64,000 nucleotides of DNA from Paenibacillus alkalitolerans (GTDB lineage Bacteria > Bacillota > Bacilli > Paenibacillales > YIM-B00363). Location of the stretch: contig NZ_JAEMXM010000011.1 in the NCBI RefSeq assembly GCF_016482785.1, positions 1 through 64,000 of the forward strand, written 5' to 3'. Made by a program: the position numbers and the translations under genes. Position 1 is the stretch's first letter; every line of letters begins with the position of its first letter. Shown one piece after another: positions 7,058 through 15,931 of the stretch. The notes beneath the pieces are model-generated. The model worked only from the letters and a program-made list of their open reading frames with translations, was not told where the DNA came from and did not search any database.

Positions 7058-7669
7058 ATGAACATCCGCAAATTGCTGTTGTGCGCGCTTGCGTTATCGG
7101 TGATAGGCGGCGCCTCCGCAGGCGCCAATGAAGCATACCAGTCGTTGAAGGCAAAGAAAGTGCGTATGACCGTCAACGGACAGGAATTGAGCGGAGGAGC
7201 GCTGCTGTCGATCGACGGAAAGACGTACGTTCCGCTTCGATCGGTTTCCGATACGTTGCAAGCTCTTATCAAATCCGATTCGGCTTCGGAGTCCATACAT
7301 ATCTACAAACCGAACGTTCACTTGCTGCTGTTTACCGGCGATAAGAACGGGATGCTTGCGTTCGGCAAGGTGAACAAAAGAGGAGTATATGAATTCAATG
7401 TGCAGGCGCAAGTGGACAATTTGCAAACGAAAGCCCACTCCATTAAGACGACGGTCGTCGATCCGGACGGACAGACGGTAGAAACCCAAGTATACAAGCT
7501 TTTGGACGGCGACGTGCGCGACGGTGTATTCTGGTACACGACATCTCCAATACGGCTTGATTTCAAATTATCCGGGCAATATAAAGTGAAGTTTTATATC
7601 AAACAGGCGGAAGACAGCGAATTTGAGTTGGTTTCCGAGAAGGCGATTATATCCGCTCTGAATAATTAA
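7058..7669 (+). CDS. Secreted copper amine oxidase N-terminal-like domain protein
   Basis: A 203-residue exported protein. Residues 1-23 are a signal peptide (MNIRKLLLCALALSVIGGAS, likely cleaved near AGA). Residues ~35-75 carry a copper-amine-oxidase-N-type stalk repeat: VRMTVNGQELSGGALLSIDG, then TYVPLRSVSDTL. This module is abundant in Paenibacillaceae secreted proteins and has no enzymatic role by itself. The remaining ~120 residues look like a beta-sandwich and have no recognised motif. Start at ATG 7058 after GGAGGG. The regulatory dyads upstream suggest controlled expression. Probably acts at the cell surface. Confidence 0.85.
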   Translation: MNIRKLLLCALALSVIGGASAGANEAYQSLKAKKVRMTVNGQELSGGALLSIDGKTYVPLRSVSDTLQALIKSDSASESIHIYKPNVHLLLFTGDKNGMLAFGKVNKRGVYEFNVQAQVDNLQTKAHSIKTTVVDPDGQTVETQVYKLLDGDVRDGVFWYTTSPIRLDFKLSGQYKVKFYIKQAEDSEFELVSEKAIISALNN

Positions 7670-7731
7670 CGCCGAAATTGGGATACTCAAGTGGTACCCA
7701 AATTCCAAATGGCGAAATGAGGTCGAAACTG

Positions 7732-8019
7732 ATGGCGGAACATGAGCGCGATGAGGCCGGCGAGCAAGAAGAAGCGGTCTACCTCGTGAAAGATGAAGAA
7801 GGTGTGGAGCGGGAGCTCGTTCCTGTCTATACGTTCGACTATGGCGACAACGAATATGTTGTGCTCGTCGATCGGAACGATGCGGAAGCGGACGGATTAA
7901 TTTTGCGGATCGATCAGGATGGGGAAGAGTTGGTTCTGGCCAACATAGAAGATGAGGAAGAATGGAACACGGTTGTTGAAATATACAACAGTATCCTTGA
8001 AGATAACGCGCAAGCTTGA
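7732..8019 (+). CDS. DUF1292 (YrzB-like) protein
   Basis: A 95-residue, strongly acidic protein of the DUF1292/YrzB type, with the conserved core VYTFDYGDNEYVVLVDRNDA and a C-terminal EDEEEWNTVVEIYN helix. Function unknown; in Bacillus the family member lies near the alaS-yrrK-yrzB cluster. Start taken at ATG 7732 (MAEHERDE), behind GAGGT with a 10-base spacer; an in-frame ATG lies further upstream. It follows the secreted protein gene by 62 bases and may share its transcript. A strong terminator follows. Confidence 0.8.
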   Translation: MAEHERDEAGEQEEAVYLVKDEEGVERELVPVYTFDYGDNEYVVLVDRNDAEADGLILRIDQDGEELVLANIEDEEEWNTVVEIYNSILEDNAQA

Positions 8020-8030
8020 CTTATACGAGG

Positions 8031-8066
8031 AGAGCCGCGAACGGCTGACGTTCGCGGCTCTATTTC
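8031..8066. terminator. Strong bidirectional terminator
   Basis: A perfect 12-bp stem AGAGCCGCGAAC/GTTCGCGGCTCT (8031-8061) with a 7-base loop, followed by ATTTCGTT. It lies between the convergent DUF1292 and DUF1885 genes. Confidence 0.8.
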
Positions 8067-8068
8067 GT

Positions 8069-8488
8069 TCACTTTCGCGGGTTGAAGTACATGATTCGTC
8101 CGTTAAACAGATGGGTTTCCGCTTTTAAATGACGTCCTAGATATTTGCAAAACTCGTTCGCTTTCGCTTTATCGCCGTGCGTGCTGCCGTCCGGGAGGAC
8201 GATTTGGACGAAGTGCCGCTCCACGCCGTCCTTCTCCTGCTTGCCGACGCCAAAGACGATATACTTGTATAGATCGTTCATGCCCTTAAGGTAAAACCAT
8301 ACTCCGTCGCCCTCGGGCTTCTCTTCGACCGTATACGGGAAAGCCGCATCCGCATAATTCCAATCCAACTGCTTTCCGGTTTGCCCGACTTGTTCGCGGT
8401 AACGGCTCAAATGCTGCTTCAACTCATCAAGCGTTAACGAAGGAACGGCCGAACCTTCAACAAAATAAAGAAAAGCGCTCTGACTCAT
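8069..8488 (-). CDS. DUF1885 family protein
   Basis: A 139-residue protein matching DUF1885: the N-terminal MSQSAFLYFVEGSAVPSLTL, then GKQLDWNYADAAFPY and a conserved ...KYIVFGVG... strand. The related Bacillus structure is a small alpha/beta fold without known activity. Start at ATG 8488 with AGGTG eight bases upstream; an upstream ATG (MLH) lacks a ribosome site. Monocistronic. Confidence 0.8.
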   Translation of the reverse strand: MSQSAFLYFVEGSAVPSLTLDELKQHLSRYREQVGQTGKQLDWNYADAAFPYTVEEKPEGDGVWFYLKGMNDLYKYIVFGVGKQEKDGVERHFVQIVLPDGSTHGDKAKANEFCKYLGRHLKAETHLFNGRIMYFNPRK

Positions 8489-8634
8489 ATGTAACACCTA
8501 CTTTGCTTGCATTGATCCTGCATTAGTCCCGTAACCGGTATTATTAATCCACGTATCATATTATCATGCTTTAGGGAGCGGTTACAACGGTGCGGCGGGC
8601 ATACCCTGCAAATGCGCCGGCCGGCCGATAAGTG

Positions 8635-8663
8635 TTGCGCGTCCGGACGATTTTCCGTATAGT
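8635..8663 (+). promoter_or_regulatory. Probable sigma-A promoter for the DUF3055 gene
   Basis: TTGCGC, 17-base spacer, TATAGT. It lies 116 bases before the DUF3055 start. The transcript leader contains a CAACC-GGA-GGTTG hairpin and an AAGGAGG ribosome site. Confidence 0.5.
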
Positions 8664-8778
8664 ATAAGTACTTCTAGCCATCCGGAATAAATCGTTCCCT
8701 TTGCCGAAAGATTTGCAAAGACAAGAGGCAACCGGAGGTTGTCCGCGAAAATAACAGTCGAAGCAAGGAGGATAACCC

Positions 8779-9069
8779 ATGTTTGAACGATTGTACGACG
8801 TTTCCGAGAGCACCACAGTCGAATTTTTCGGTTATGTTTCCGAACGGGCCCGCTACGATTTTGCGATCGTGCACACAGACAGCTTCTTCGGAAAACCGTT
8901 GGTGGTATGCATGCAGACTGGCCGGTCTTCTCTCCTGTGTGCGGACGATGCGGCAAACACCGAGTACTTGCAGAAATTATACGGAATCGATACGATCGAA
9001 GAGGCCCAAGAGTTATCCGTCATTATGCAGCAGCGGCTTCCTTTCTTGGAGACGAAAGAACAGTATTGA
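8779..9069 (+). CDS. DUF3055 family protein
   Basis: A 96-residue protein with the DUF3055 layout: VEFFGYVSERARYDFAIVHT, DSFFGKPLVVCMQTGR and a terminal ...YLQKLYGI... helix. Function unknown; conserved as a stand-alone cytosolic protein in Bacillus and Paenibacillus. ATG 8779 follows AAGGAGG. Convergent with speA, from which it is separated by one 11-mer repeat copy and a terminator. Confidence 0.8.
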   Translation: MFERLYDVSESTTVEFFGYVSERARYDFAIVHTDSFFGKPLVVCMQTGRSSLLCADDAANTEYLQKLYGIDTIEEAQELSVIMQQRLPFLETKEQY

Positions 9070-9080
9070 AATTGCAATAT

Positions 9081-9091
9081 AAGAAAAACTT
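9081..9091 (-). repeat. Copy of the dispersed 11-mer (minus orientation)
   Basis: AAGAAAAACTT, the complement of AAGTTTTTCTT, 11 bases after the DUF3055 stop and just ahead of the shared terminator. Confidence 0.7.
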
Positions 9092-9107
9092 CCGACAAAC
9101 CGCAAAC

Positions 9108-9145
9108 AAAGCCGTTCCATTCGCATTATGCGAAGGAACGGCTTT
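9108..9145. terminator. Terminator between DUF3055 gene and speA
   Basis: A long hairpin AAAGCCGTTCC-A-TTCGCA / TGCGAA-GGAACGGCTTT with a TTA loop and one bulged A. A residues on the left and T residues on the right make it usable from both sides. Confidence 0.8.
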
Positions 9146-9151
9146 GAGTAT

Positions 9152-10624
9152 TTATGCGGTAATGGCGCGTTCTTCCACGATCACTTTCACGTTGCGCAGC
9201 GACTTGTCTTCAGGTCCCTGCACCGGCAATCCGATCTCAATGTGCTCGATAATGTAATCGATATTTTCCTGAGAAATGACTTCTCCGGGAAGAAGAATCG
9301 GAATACCCGGTGGGTACACCATGATGAACTCGGCTATGATTCGTCCGTCCGCCTCAGCAAGCGGAACGGATTCCGTCAGCGCGTAGAAGGCGTCGCGGGG
9401 AGAAAGCGCAAGCGTCGGGATGCTCGGATTTTTCACCGTCACATTGTTCATCTCTTCCGCGCCGGTTTCCGAGCCGGCAACGGCTGCCAAAGCATTGATC
9501 AGCCGTTCGATCGTCTCGTCCGAGTCGCCGGGGGTAACGATACACAGAATGTTGTACATATCGCTTAATTCCACTTCGATGTTAAAGCGTTCCCTAAGAA
9601 CGCGTTCCATGTCGTATCCGGTTATGCCCAATCGGCGAACATGGATGGTGAGTTTCGTAGGATCGTAATCGTACGTCGCTTCCGATCCTAAAATATCGTC
9701 ACCGAAACAATACAATCTGGGGATCGAATTAATTCGTTCCCTGGCGGCTTGGGCAAGCCGGACAGCCCTAGCCGCCATGTCGCGGCCGTTCAGAGCCAAG
9801 TTCCGGCGGGCCGTGTCAAGCGAAGCGAGCAGCAAATAAGACGTCGACGTCGTCGTTAGCATCGAAAGAATCGCTTGCACCCGAGTCGGATTTACTCTGC
9901 GACCCTTGACGTTCAACACGGAGCTTTGCGTCAAGGAGCCGCCGAGTTTATGCACGCTGGTGGCGGCCATGTCAGCTCCGGCTTGCATGGCCGACAGAGG
10001 AAGCTCGTCGTGGAACTGTATATGCACGCCGTGGGCTTCGTCCACAAGAACGGGAATATCGTATGAGTGGGCAAGCTCTACGATTTCGCGAAGATTTGCG
10101 CTAATACCGAAGTAAGTCGGGTTAATGACGAGAACGGCTTTCGCATCCGGATGCAGATCGAGCGCCTTGCGCACCGAACGCGTCGTCACTCCGTGCGCGA
10201 TACCCAATTGTTCATCCATCGCCGGGGAGAGAAACACTGGACGGGCGCCCGCAAATATGATCGCCGACATGACGGATTTGTGCACGTTCCGCGGAACGAT
10301 GATTTTCTCGCCGGGGCCGCAGACCGACATGATCATCGCTTGGATCGCTCCGCTCGTTCCTTGCACGGAAAAGAACGTATAGTCGGCGCCGAACGCTTCC
10401 GCCGCAAGCGCTTGGGCTTCGGCAATCGCTCCGGCCGGTTGATGCAGGTCGTCCAAGGGAGCGATATTGATCAAATCGATCGAAAGGGCGTTGCCGCCGA
10501 TGAACGACCTGAATTCGTCGTCCATGCCCGCTCCTTTCTTATGACCGGGAATGTGAAATTGGAGAGGGTTGCGCGCGGCGTGCGCCTTCAACGCGTCGAA
10601 CAGCGGAGTGCGAGATTGATCCAT
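9152..10624 (-). CDS. speA: Arginine decarboxylase (Orn/Lys/Arg decarboxylase family)
   Basis: A 490-residue fold-type I PLP decarboxylase, the same length as Bacillus SpeA. The N-terminal substrate region is FHIPGHKKGAG; the cofactor region has FFSVQGTSGAIQAM and VLVDEAHGVHI; the PLP lysine lies in ATSVHKLGGSLTQ. The C-terminal Orn/Lys/Arg decarboxylase domain (YPPGIPILLPGE) is intact. Known members of this branch convert arginine to agmatine for polyamine synthesis; lysine decarboxylase (YaaO-like) is the main alternative and cannot be excluded by sequence. ATG 10624 follows GAAAGGGG. Cytosolic. Confidence 0.88.
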   Translation of the reverse strand: MDQSRTPLFDALKAHAARNPLQFHIPGHKKGAGMDDEFRSFIGGNALSIDLINIAPLDDLHQPAGAIAEAQALAAEAFGADYTFFSVQGTSGAIQAMIMSVCGPGEKIIVPRNVHKSVMSAIIFAGARPVFLSPAMDEQLGIAHGVTTRSVRKALDLHPDAKAVLVINPTYFGISANLREIVELAHSYDIPVLVDEAHGVHIQFHDELPLSAMQAGADMAATSVHKLGGSLTQSSVLNVKGRRVNPTRVQAILSMLTTTSTSYLLLASLDTARRNLALNGRDMAARAVRLAQAARERINSIPRLYCFGDDILGSEATYDYDPTKLTIHVRRLGITGYDMERVLRERFNIEVELSDMYNILCIVTPGDSDETIERLINALAAVAGSETGAEEMNNVTVKNPSIPTLALSPRDAFYALTESVPLAEADGRIIAEFIMVYPPGIPILLPGEVISQENIDYIIEHIEIGLPVQGPEDKSLRNVKVIVEERAITA

Positions 10625-10805
10625 AAGATCTTCGCCCCTTTCGATAACCGTGATGAATATGTAGACACAATAGGTTTGAGTATAGCAAAAATAACGGAAG
10701 TTTCAACTGCATTTTACGCAATTCGAATATAGTGTTGCTAATATTGGTGAAAATAATCGACAGAACCTGTACATACCGCCATGACGGAAGGGAATGGGCT
10801 GTCTC

Positions 10806-12059
10806 ATGCACACTCGGAAGATGCACGGTTTTTGGACTCCGTTCGTTTTTCAATTGCTGTTCATCATGTTCTTTGTCGAATTCGTGAAGGGGGCGCTGCT
10901 CGTATCGGTGCTTCCCCTATATTTGCGCGCGTCGCTCGGACTTTCGGTGTTTGCGCTCGGTTGGGCGTTTGCGCTGCAATACATAGGAGACAACGTATTT
11001 CGCGGGCCGGTCGGTTGGCTCATCGATACGGTCGGTTACAGGTGGACGGTCGTTGCCGGGATCGGAACGACATTGGCGGCCGTCGCGCTGTTCGCTTTTA
11101 CCCGGCAGCCCGGTTGGGCTGTTCTTGGCTGTTTTTTGCTCGGGGCGGGAACCTCCCCGCTGTGGCCGAGCGTTGTGACCGGGACGACCGAAGTGGCGGG
11201 AGAGAAAGCGAGCGGAACGATCATGAGCGTCGTGTATATCGCTTGGATGGCGGGGACGGGCGCCGGGCCCACGTTAATTAATTTTTTTGTCGACGATCGA
11301 AATTTTACGGTGCCGTTCCGCATCTTATTGATTATTACCGTTCTCGTCTTTGCGGTCAGCATGTTTTTGCCCGGGCGAAACGCGAACCGCGCGAAAGCGG
11401 GGGCGGGGGAAAATCAGGGCGACGGCCGCACAGGTCGACAGCACGGTATCGGCTTGTTAGAGCGGATTAAAAATTACGTCTCCGACGTCTTCGGATCGCT
11501 GCGCGTGAACAAGCTGTTGTACCCGGCGATGTTTTTGCAGACGTTCGCGCTCGGTGTGTTGACGCCGATCGTCACATTATACGCGAGGGAAGATTTAAAG
11601 CTCAGCTCGAACGAGTACAGCTTGTTCCTCATTATCGGCGGGGCGGCCACGCTTGTGTTTCTTTATCCTGTCGGGAAGCTGACGGACAAGTGGGGGACGC
11701 GGTGGTTTTTGCACATCGGCATTCCGTCGGCCGCGGCCGCGACCGCATCGTTTGCATTCGTACATAACCGTCCCGCCTTATACGCAGCCGTTATCGCGGT
11801 CGGATTCAGTTATGCGCTCGTCATCCCCGCATGGAACGCGCTCGTAGCTTCCGCCATTCCAAAGCGGAAGCGGGGGGCGGTGTGGGGTTTTTTCCTGACG
11901 ATTGAAGGAGCCGGTTTCGTAGTCGGACCCGTGCTCTCCGGCATGCTGTGGGATGCGGTCAGCCACGGATCGCCGTTCCTGTTGAGCGGAGCCGTCCTCA
12001 TTGCGTTATTTGTTCTCCATTTGTTCATTTCCTTACGAAAATCGGATATGGTAACATAG
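10806..12059 (+). CDS. MFS transporter, 12 TM
   Basis: A 417-residue major facilitator with about 12 hydrophobic segments, a central basic and Gly-rich loop near residues 190-215, and a partial MFS signature GPVGWLIDTVGYRW after helix 2. The second half repeats it as GKLTDKWGTRW. Start taken at ATG 10806 (MHTRKMHG), 12 bases after GGAAGGG; an ATG at 10794 directly abuts the ribosome site. It is divergent from speA and followed by a second MFS gene. Substrate unknown; drug or metabolite efflux is the usual guess. Inner membrane. Confidence 0.85.
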   Translation: MHTRKMHGFWTPFVFQLLFIMFFVEFVKGALLVSVLPLYLRASLGLSVFALGWAFALQYIGDNVFRGPVGWLIDTVGYRWTVVAGIGTTLAAVALFAFTRQPGWAVLGCFLLGAGTSPLWPSVVTGTTEVAGEKASGTIMSVVYIAWMAGTGAGPTLINFFVDDRNFTVPFRILLIITVLVFAVSMFLPGRNANRAKAGAGENQGDGRTGRQHGIGLLERIKNYVSDVFGSLRVNKLLYPAMFLQTFALGVLTPIVTLYAREDLKLSSNEYSLFLIIGGAATLVFLYPVGKLTDKWGTRWFLHIGIPSAAAATASFAFVHNRPALYAAVIAVGFSYALVIPAWNALVASAIPKRKRGAVWGFFLTIEGAGFVVGPVLSGMLWDAVSHGSPFLLSGAVLIALFVLHLFISLRKSDMVT

Positions 12060-12116
12060 GGATTATTTATACCATATAACGCAGTTATTTTTCGGCATAA
12101 TTTTGGAGGGCTTCGT

Positions 12117-13304
12117 TTGGACAAGCGGCTGTCAGTCATTCTCGTCATGCTCGTTACGATTTTTCTCGGTTTCGGAATCATCATCCCGGTTTTGCCGGAG
12201 ATGATCGTCGGTTCGGGGGCGGAACGGTTTCATCTATATGTCATGCTCGCCGTGTATTCGGCCGTGTCGTTCGTTTTCTCGCCGTTCTGGGGAGCGTTGT
12301 CGGATCGGATCGGCAGAAGGCCTGTGCTGCTGCTTGGAATTGCCGGCTTCAGCGTCAGCTTTCTGCTCTTCGGCTTATCGTCCGGCAATTTATGGCTCAT
12401 GTACGCTTCGCGCATTCTCGGCGGTTTGTTTTCCGGGGCGACGACATCTTGCGCCGTCGCTTACGTAGCCGACATTACATCTGAAGAACGCCGCACGAGA
12501 TCGATGGGGCTTGTAGGCATGTCCATCGGGCTTGGTTTTATTTTCGGGCCGGGCATCGGAGGGCTGCTAAGCGCATTCGGGACGGCGGTTCCGTTCTTCG
12601 TCGCGTCCGGTGTGGCGCTTATCAATTTCGCGTTTGCGATTGTATCGCTTCCGGAATCGGTTCCGGCGGAGCTTAGAAGACATAATGCGCAGCAGGCGAG
12701 AGCATCTCGATGGACCGCTTTCCGCGGACCGATACGGTACTTGTTTATTTTAGCGTTCGTTATGACGTTTACGCTTGCCGGCTTGGAATCGGTGCTGCAA
12801 TATTTCAGCATCGAACGGTTCGACGCAACGCCGCGGCAATTCGGCTATATGCTCTTGATCAGCGGCATCGTCGGCGCGTTGGTGCAGGGCGGCTTCGTCC
12901 GGCGGTACGCGAAGAAAGGCACGGAAACGGCATTGATCCGTTTGGGACTTGTCATATCGGCGCTCGGATTCGTTTTGCTGCTCTTTTCGCGCGATTTCTG
13001 GACCTCATCTCTTTATTTATCGGTATTTGCCGTCGGCAACGCGCTCATTCGGCCGTGCGTGACGTCTTTGATCACCCAAACGACGACGACAGGGCAAGGC
13101 TTGACGAACGGTCTCAGCTCGTCCATGGACAGCCTGGGCCGCATTGCCGGCCCGCTCATCGCCGGGGGATTGTTCGAAGTGGCAGCCGCATTGCCGTTCT
13201 TCCTGGGGGCTGTAATGTCGCTTGGAGCGGTGCTGCTGCTTCAACGGTTTTTGACGCTAATAAAAGATAAAGCAAGAGTTACTCACGGTATCGGAAAGGC
13301 GTGA
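12117..13304 (+). CDS. MFS transporter, TetA/multidrug-efflux type
   Basis: A 395-residue, 12-helix drug:H+ antiporter-like protein. The MFS motif A is strong: SPFWGALSDRIGRRPVLLLG after helix 2. Motif C-like GLGFIFGPGIGGLLS lies in helix 5, marking the DHA1 efflux family. Start at TTG 12117, six bases after GGAGGG. It lies 57 bases downstream of the other MFS gene and just before moeB, so the three may be co-transcribed. Resistance spectrum cannot be inferred. Confidence 0.87.
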   Translation: MDKRLSVILVMLVTIFLGFGIIIPVLPEMIVGSGAERFHLYVMLAVYSAVSFVFSPFWGALSDRIGRRPVLLLGIAGFSVSFLLFGLSSGNLWLMYASRILGGLFSGATTSCAVAYVADITSEERRTRSMGLVGMSIGLGFIFGPGIGGLLSAFGTAVPFFVASGVALINFAFAIVSLPESVPAELRRHNAQQARASRWTAFRGPIRYLFILAFVMTFTLAGLESVLQYFSIERFDATPRQFGYMLLISGIVGALVQGGFVRRYAKKGTETALIRLGLVISALGFVLLLFSRDFWTSSLYLSVFAVGNALIRPCVTSLITQTTTTGQGLTNGLSSSMDSLGRIAGPLIAGGLFEVAAALPFFLGAVMSLGAVLLLQRFLTLIKDKARVTHGIGKA

Positions 13305-13311
13305 TCGGGAC

Positions 13312-14316
13312 GTGGACAGATATTCGAGACAAATGTTGTTCTCCCCGATCGGCAATGAGGGTCAGCAATCATTGCGTTCTTCGTCGGCTCTTATCGTTGG
13401 CGTCGGGGCTCTCGGCAACGCGATCGCCAATCATCTGGCCCGTGCGGGTGCAGGCACGCTCAGGCTTGTCGATCGCGACTACGTAGAGTGGAGCAATCTC
13501 GGACGGCAATCGCTGTTCGACGAACGCGATGCGAGGGCTGCGCTGCCGAAAGCGGTTGCTGCGGAGCGGAAGCTGTCCGCAATCAACTCAGAAGTTCATA
13601 TTGAGGCGGTTGTCGCCGATGCGACCGCGCTGACGATATCGGATCTAATTGACGGCATGGACATCGTTCTCGACGGCACCGACAATTTCGCTTCCAGATA
13701 TTTGTTGAACGACACTTGCTTTAAACATGGCGTTCCGTTCGTATACGGCGGCGCCGTCGCGTCGCGGGGAATGAGCGCGCCGTTCGTTCCCGGCGAAACG
13801 CCTTGCCTGCGCTGCATGCTTCCGGACGCTTCGGGAGGCGCAACGTGCGATACGGCGGGAGTCATCTCGCCGATCGTCGATCTCGTCGCCGCGTATCAAT
13901 CGGCGGAAGCGCTCAAATGGCTTTCGGGCCGCCGGGAATCGATGCGCCGCTCACTTGTTACCGTCGACATATGGGCCGGGTCATATTACGAAGTCAAATT
14001 CGGATCCCCGCGCGAATCGTGCCCGGTTTGCGGGAAAGGCGAGTTTCCGGCGCTTGAAGCGGCTGTAGGGGAAGAAGCCGTCTCGTTATGCGGGAGAGAG
14101 ACGGTGCAAATAAGCGGAGGGGCGCCGCTGCCATTGGAGGAATGGGAGGGACGGCTTAGTCCGGTGGCGAGCGTATCCCGAAACCCGTTCCTGCTTCGGG
14201 CGGAGCTTTCGTCGGGAGAACGGCTCGTGCTGTTCCCCGACGGCCGGGTGCTCGTGCAAGGAACGACGGACCCGGTGCGGGCGAAATCGTTGTACTCGCG
14301 CTATATCGGGAATTAG
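13312..14316 (+). CDS. moeB: MoeB/ThiF-type adenylyltransferase
   Basis: A 334-residue E1-like adenylating enzyme. It has the family start RYSRQMLFSPIGNEGQQSL, the nucleotide loop GVGALGN at about 30-36, the Mg/ATP segment VLDGTDNFASRYLLND, and zinc ligands CLRC and CPVC. TCDTAGVISPIVDLVA holds the candidate thiol-transfer Cys. Members activate the C-terminal glycine of MoaD or ThiS for sulfur transfer in molybdopterin or thiamine synthesis. The ~80-residue C-terminal extension may be a degenerate rhodanese-like domain without a visible catalytic Cys. GTG start seven bases after the MFS stop. No moa or thi gene is nearby. Confidence 0.82.
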   Translation: MDRYSRQMLFSPIGNEGQQSLRSSSALIVGVGALGNAIANHLARAGAGTLRLVDRDYVEWSNLGRQSLFDERDARAALPKAVAAERKLSAINSEVHIEAVVADATALTISDLIDGMDIVLDGTDNFASRYLLNDTCFKHGVPFVYGGAVASRGMSAPFVPGETPCLRCMLPDASGGATCDTAGVISPIVDLVAAYQSAEALKWLSGRRESMRRSLVTVDIWAGSYYEVKFGSPRESCPVCGKGEFPALEAAVGEEAVSLCGRETVQISGGAPLPLEEWEGRLSPVASVSRNPFLLRAELSSGERLVLFPDGRVLVQGTTDPVRAKSLYSRYIGN

Positions 14317-14328
14317 ATGGCGATTAGA

Positions 14329-14964
14329 TCAAGGGTTGGCGCCTAAACTCAGCTTGTATATCGGCATTAACGTTTCGAACGTGTCCATTGCGACCTTAGT
14401 AAATGTATTCCCGTCCTTCAAAATCGGATCAGCGGGCGCTATATGCCGGCCAATGAGCAGTTCGGCTTTTTTCACGTCCCGGAAACGTTCAATCGACTTC
14501 ACCAATCCTTCTTCGCCCAAACGTTCCATCGAAACGGCATCCTTCTTCATATGGTCGAACGATAACACGAAATCCGGCGGTATCGTCTTTGCAACGGTGT
14601 CTATTTCATCTAGAAACCGGTTTGCGATGTTCACCTTGTCAGGCAATTCGTAAATAAAAGCCAACCAGACGAATACATGATCGTCGAACAATCCGATTTG
14701 AAAATGCGGATGCTGTTTATATCCCCGTTTATTCGCGGCTATCGCCAGCCAAGTGTCTTTCGGCGGGTTCACCGACCGCCGGGCGTGTTTGGCGATATGC
14801 AAACACATCTCGCTTCCCGCCGGTACGGCAAGGCCGTTCGCGACGGTTTCGCCGATAGCCTTGAATTTAGGCTGGATCCGTTCCCGGATCGCGGCCATCC
14901 TCTCTTCAAGCCCTTGAATGTGAAATACGTCAAAATCCTCGGAAGTAAAACCATTGAAAGCCAA
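14329..14964 (-). CDS. yktB: YktB-like protein (UPF0637/DUF1054)
   Basis: A 211-residue protein of the YktB family. The N-terminal FTSEDFDVFHIQGLEERM and the middle TWLAIAANKRGYKQHPHFQIG are diagnostic. The known structure is an alpha/beta fold of unknown function. Start at TTG 14964 with GAGGGG nine bases upstream. Convergent with moeB, 12 bases apart. Confidence 0.85.
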   Translation of the reverse strand: MAFNGFTSEDFDVFHIQGLEERMAAIRERIQPKFKAIGETVANGLAVPAGSEMCLHIAKHARRSVNPPKDTWLAIAANKRGYKQHPHFQIGLFDDHVFVWLAFIYELPDKVNIANRFLDEIDTVAKTIPPDFVLSFDHMKKDAVSMERLGEEGLVKSIERFRDVKKAELLIGRHIAPADPILKDGNTFTKVAMDTFETLMPIYKLSLGANP

Positions 14965-14987
14965 TTCTTAATGCCCCTCTCATAATG

Positions 14988-15190
14988 TTACGGTTTATGT
15001 TTCCAGTAGTGAATGGCGATTTGTGTCCGGTCCCTTAACCCCAGCTTTTGTAGTTTTTTACGGTTCCTTCGCTTAGAAACAATTCGCCTGCGATTTCTTT
15101 GTTGGTCAAGCCATCGGGGATTCGGCACCGCCGCGCTTCGCCCCGAGCAAGAGAATGCCTTGGGGTAAAAATGTTCCATAATCCAAGTTG
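14988..15190 (-). pseudogene. Decayed LuxR/NarL-type response regulator HTH remnant
   Basis: Two minus-strand frames together spell the end of a LuxR-family output domain. One frame gives DGLTNKEIAGELFLSEGTVKNY; after TAC the reading continues in another frame as KLQKLGLRDRTQIAIHYWKH and stops. In intact relatives, about five residues (usually VSNIL-like) join the two parts, so a deletion of a dozen or more bases and a frame change are inferred. The upstream LTPRE segment is also scrambled and no receiver domain remains. The remnant is not expected to work. Confidence 0.8.
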
Positions 15191-15216
15191 CGCATTCATA
15201 TAAATCAGTATACTAT
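15188..15216 (+). promoter_or_regulatory. Probable promoter of the unknown gene at 15286
   Basis: TTGCGC, 17-base spacer, TACTAT, 70 bases before the start codon. It overlaps the upstream edge of the decayed regulator. Confidence 0.5.
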
Positions 15217-15285
15217 AAGGTAAAGGCATAAATTTTTTGAAAATTTCGTCTTTATCTTTACCGCGCAGCTTGGGAGGGGATTGCC

Positions 15286-15882
15286 GTGAATAAAAGCTAC
15301 GAAGTGGAATATTGCAACTTAGATTTGCGGTTTGATCGCCGGACAATCCACAACTTTATTAAGTCTCTGATACAAGAAGGTTATTCGTTGTATTGGAGCG
15401 AGAACGACGCATACTTCATCGTATCGATTCGCGCCGCCCGCCGTTTAGTCAAATTAAAGTTCCAGCGCGTGGGAGAACGGTTTAAGATGGTGGGCAATTA
15501 TTCGTTCCGCGACGAGAAACTTGTGGAAATCATGGAGAGGATGATCGGCGCGACCCGCGGCCATGCCGTTGTCAAGAGGTTTCGCGAAAGGCAAATCGTC
15601 ATTGAGAACATTATGTTCGGTGAAATCATAAGAATGGTGGAAATATCGGGGGTGGAGCATAAAGTGTTGTTCCAACGCGAGCAAAACATAACTTTGGAGG
15701 ATATTGCGAAGGCGTTCCGTTCCAAGAGAGCGGAGGAGCGGGTTCCGGTATTGCGCCTTGAAATCGACTACGAATTGGCGACGCTGTCGGAAGCAATGGC
15801 CGCCGGCGACGAGAAAGCCGCATTGGAAGCCAAAGGCCGGCTGGAGATTCTTCGTAAAGAAATGTTGTTGTTAGAGGCATGA
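15286..15882 (+). CDS. Unknown Paenibacillaceae-type protein
   Basis: A 198-residue soluble protein that I cannot assign. It has no signal peptide or membrane segment. Residues 20-75 look like a small alpha/beta unit (FIKSLIQEGYSLYWSENDAY). The middle has a basic patch (ATRGHAVVKRFRERQIVIEN) and the final ~50 residues are helical and charged, with heptad-like leucines (LATLSEAMAAGDEKAALEAK). GTG start, nine bases after GGGAGGGG. It has its own promoter and terminator and no operon partner; the neighbouring LuxR remnant gives no functional clue. Confidence 0.7.
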   Translation: MNKSYEVEYCNLDLRFDRRTIHNFIKSLIQEGYSLYWSENDAYFIVSIRAARRLVKLKFQRVGERFKMVGNYSFRDEKLVEIMERMIGATRGHAVVKRFRERQIVIENIMFGEIIRMVEISGVEHKVLFQREQNITLEDIAKAFRSKRAEERVPVLRLEIDYELATLSEAMAAGDEKAALEAKGRLEILRKEMLLLEA

Positions 15883-15931
15883 GGTTATATCGGATACTTG
15901 GGGATCATTTATTCCTTTTGGATAAAGCAAA

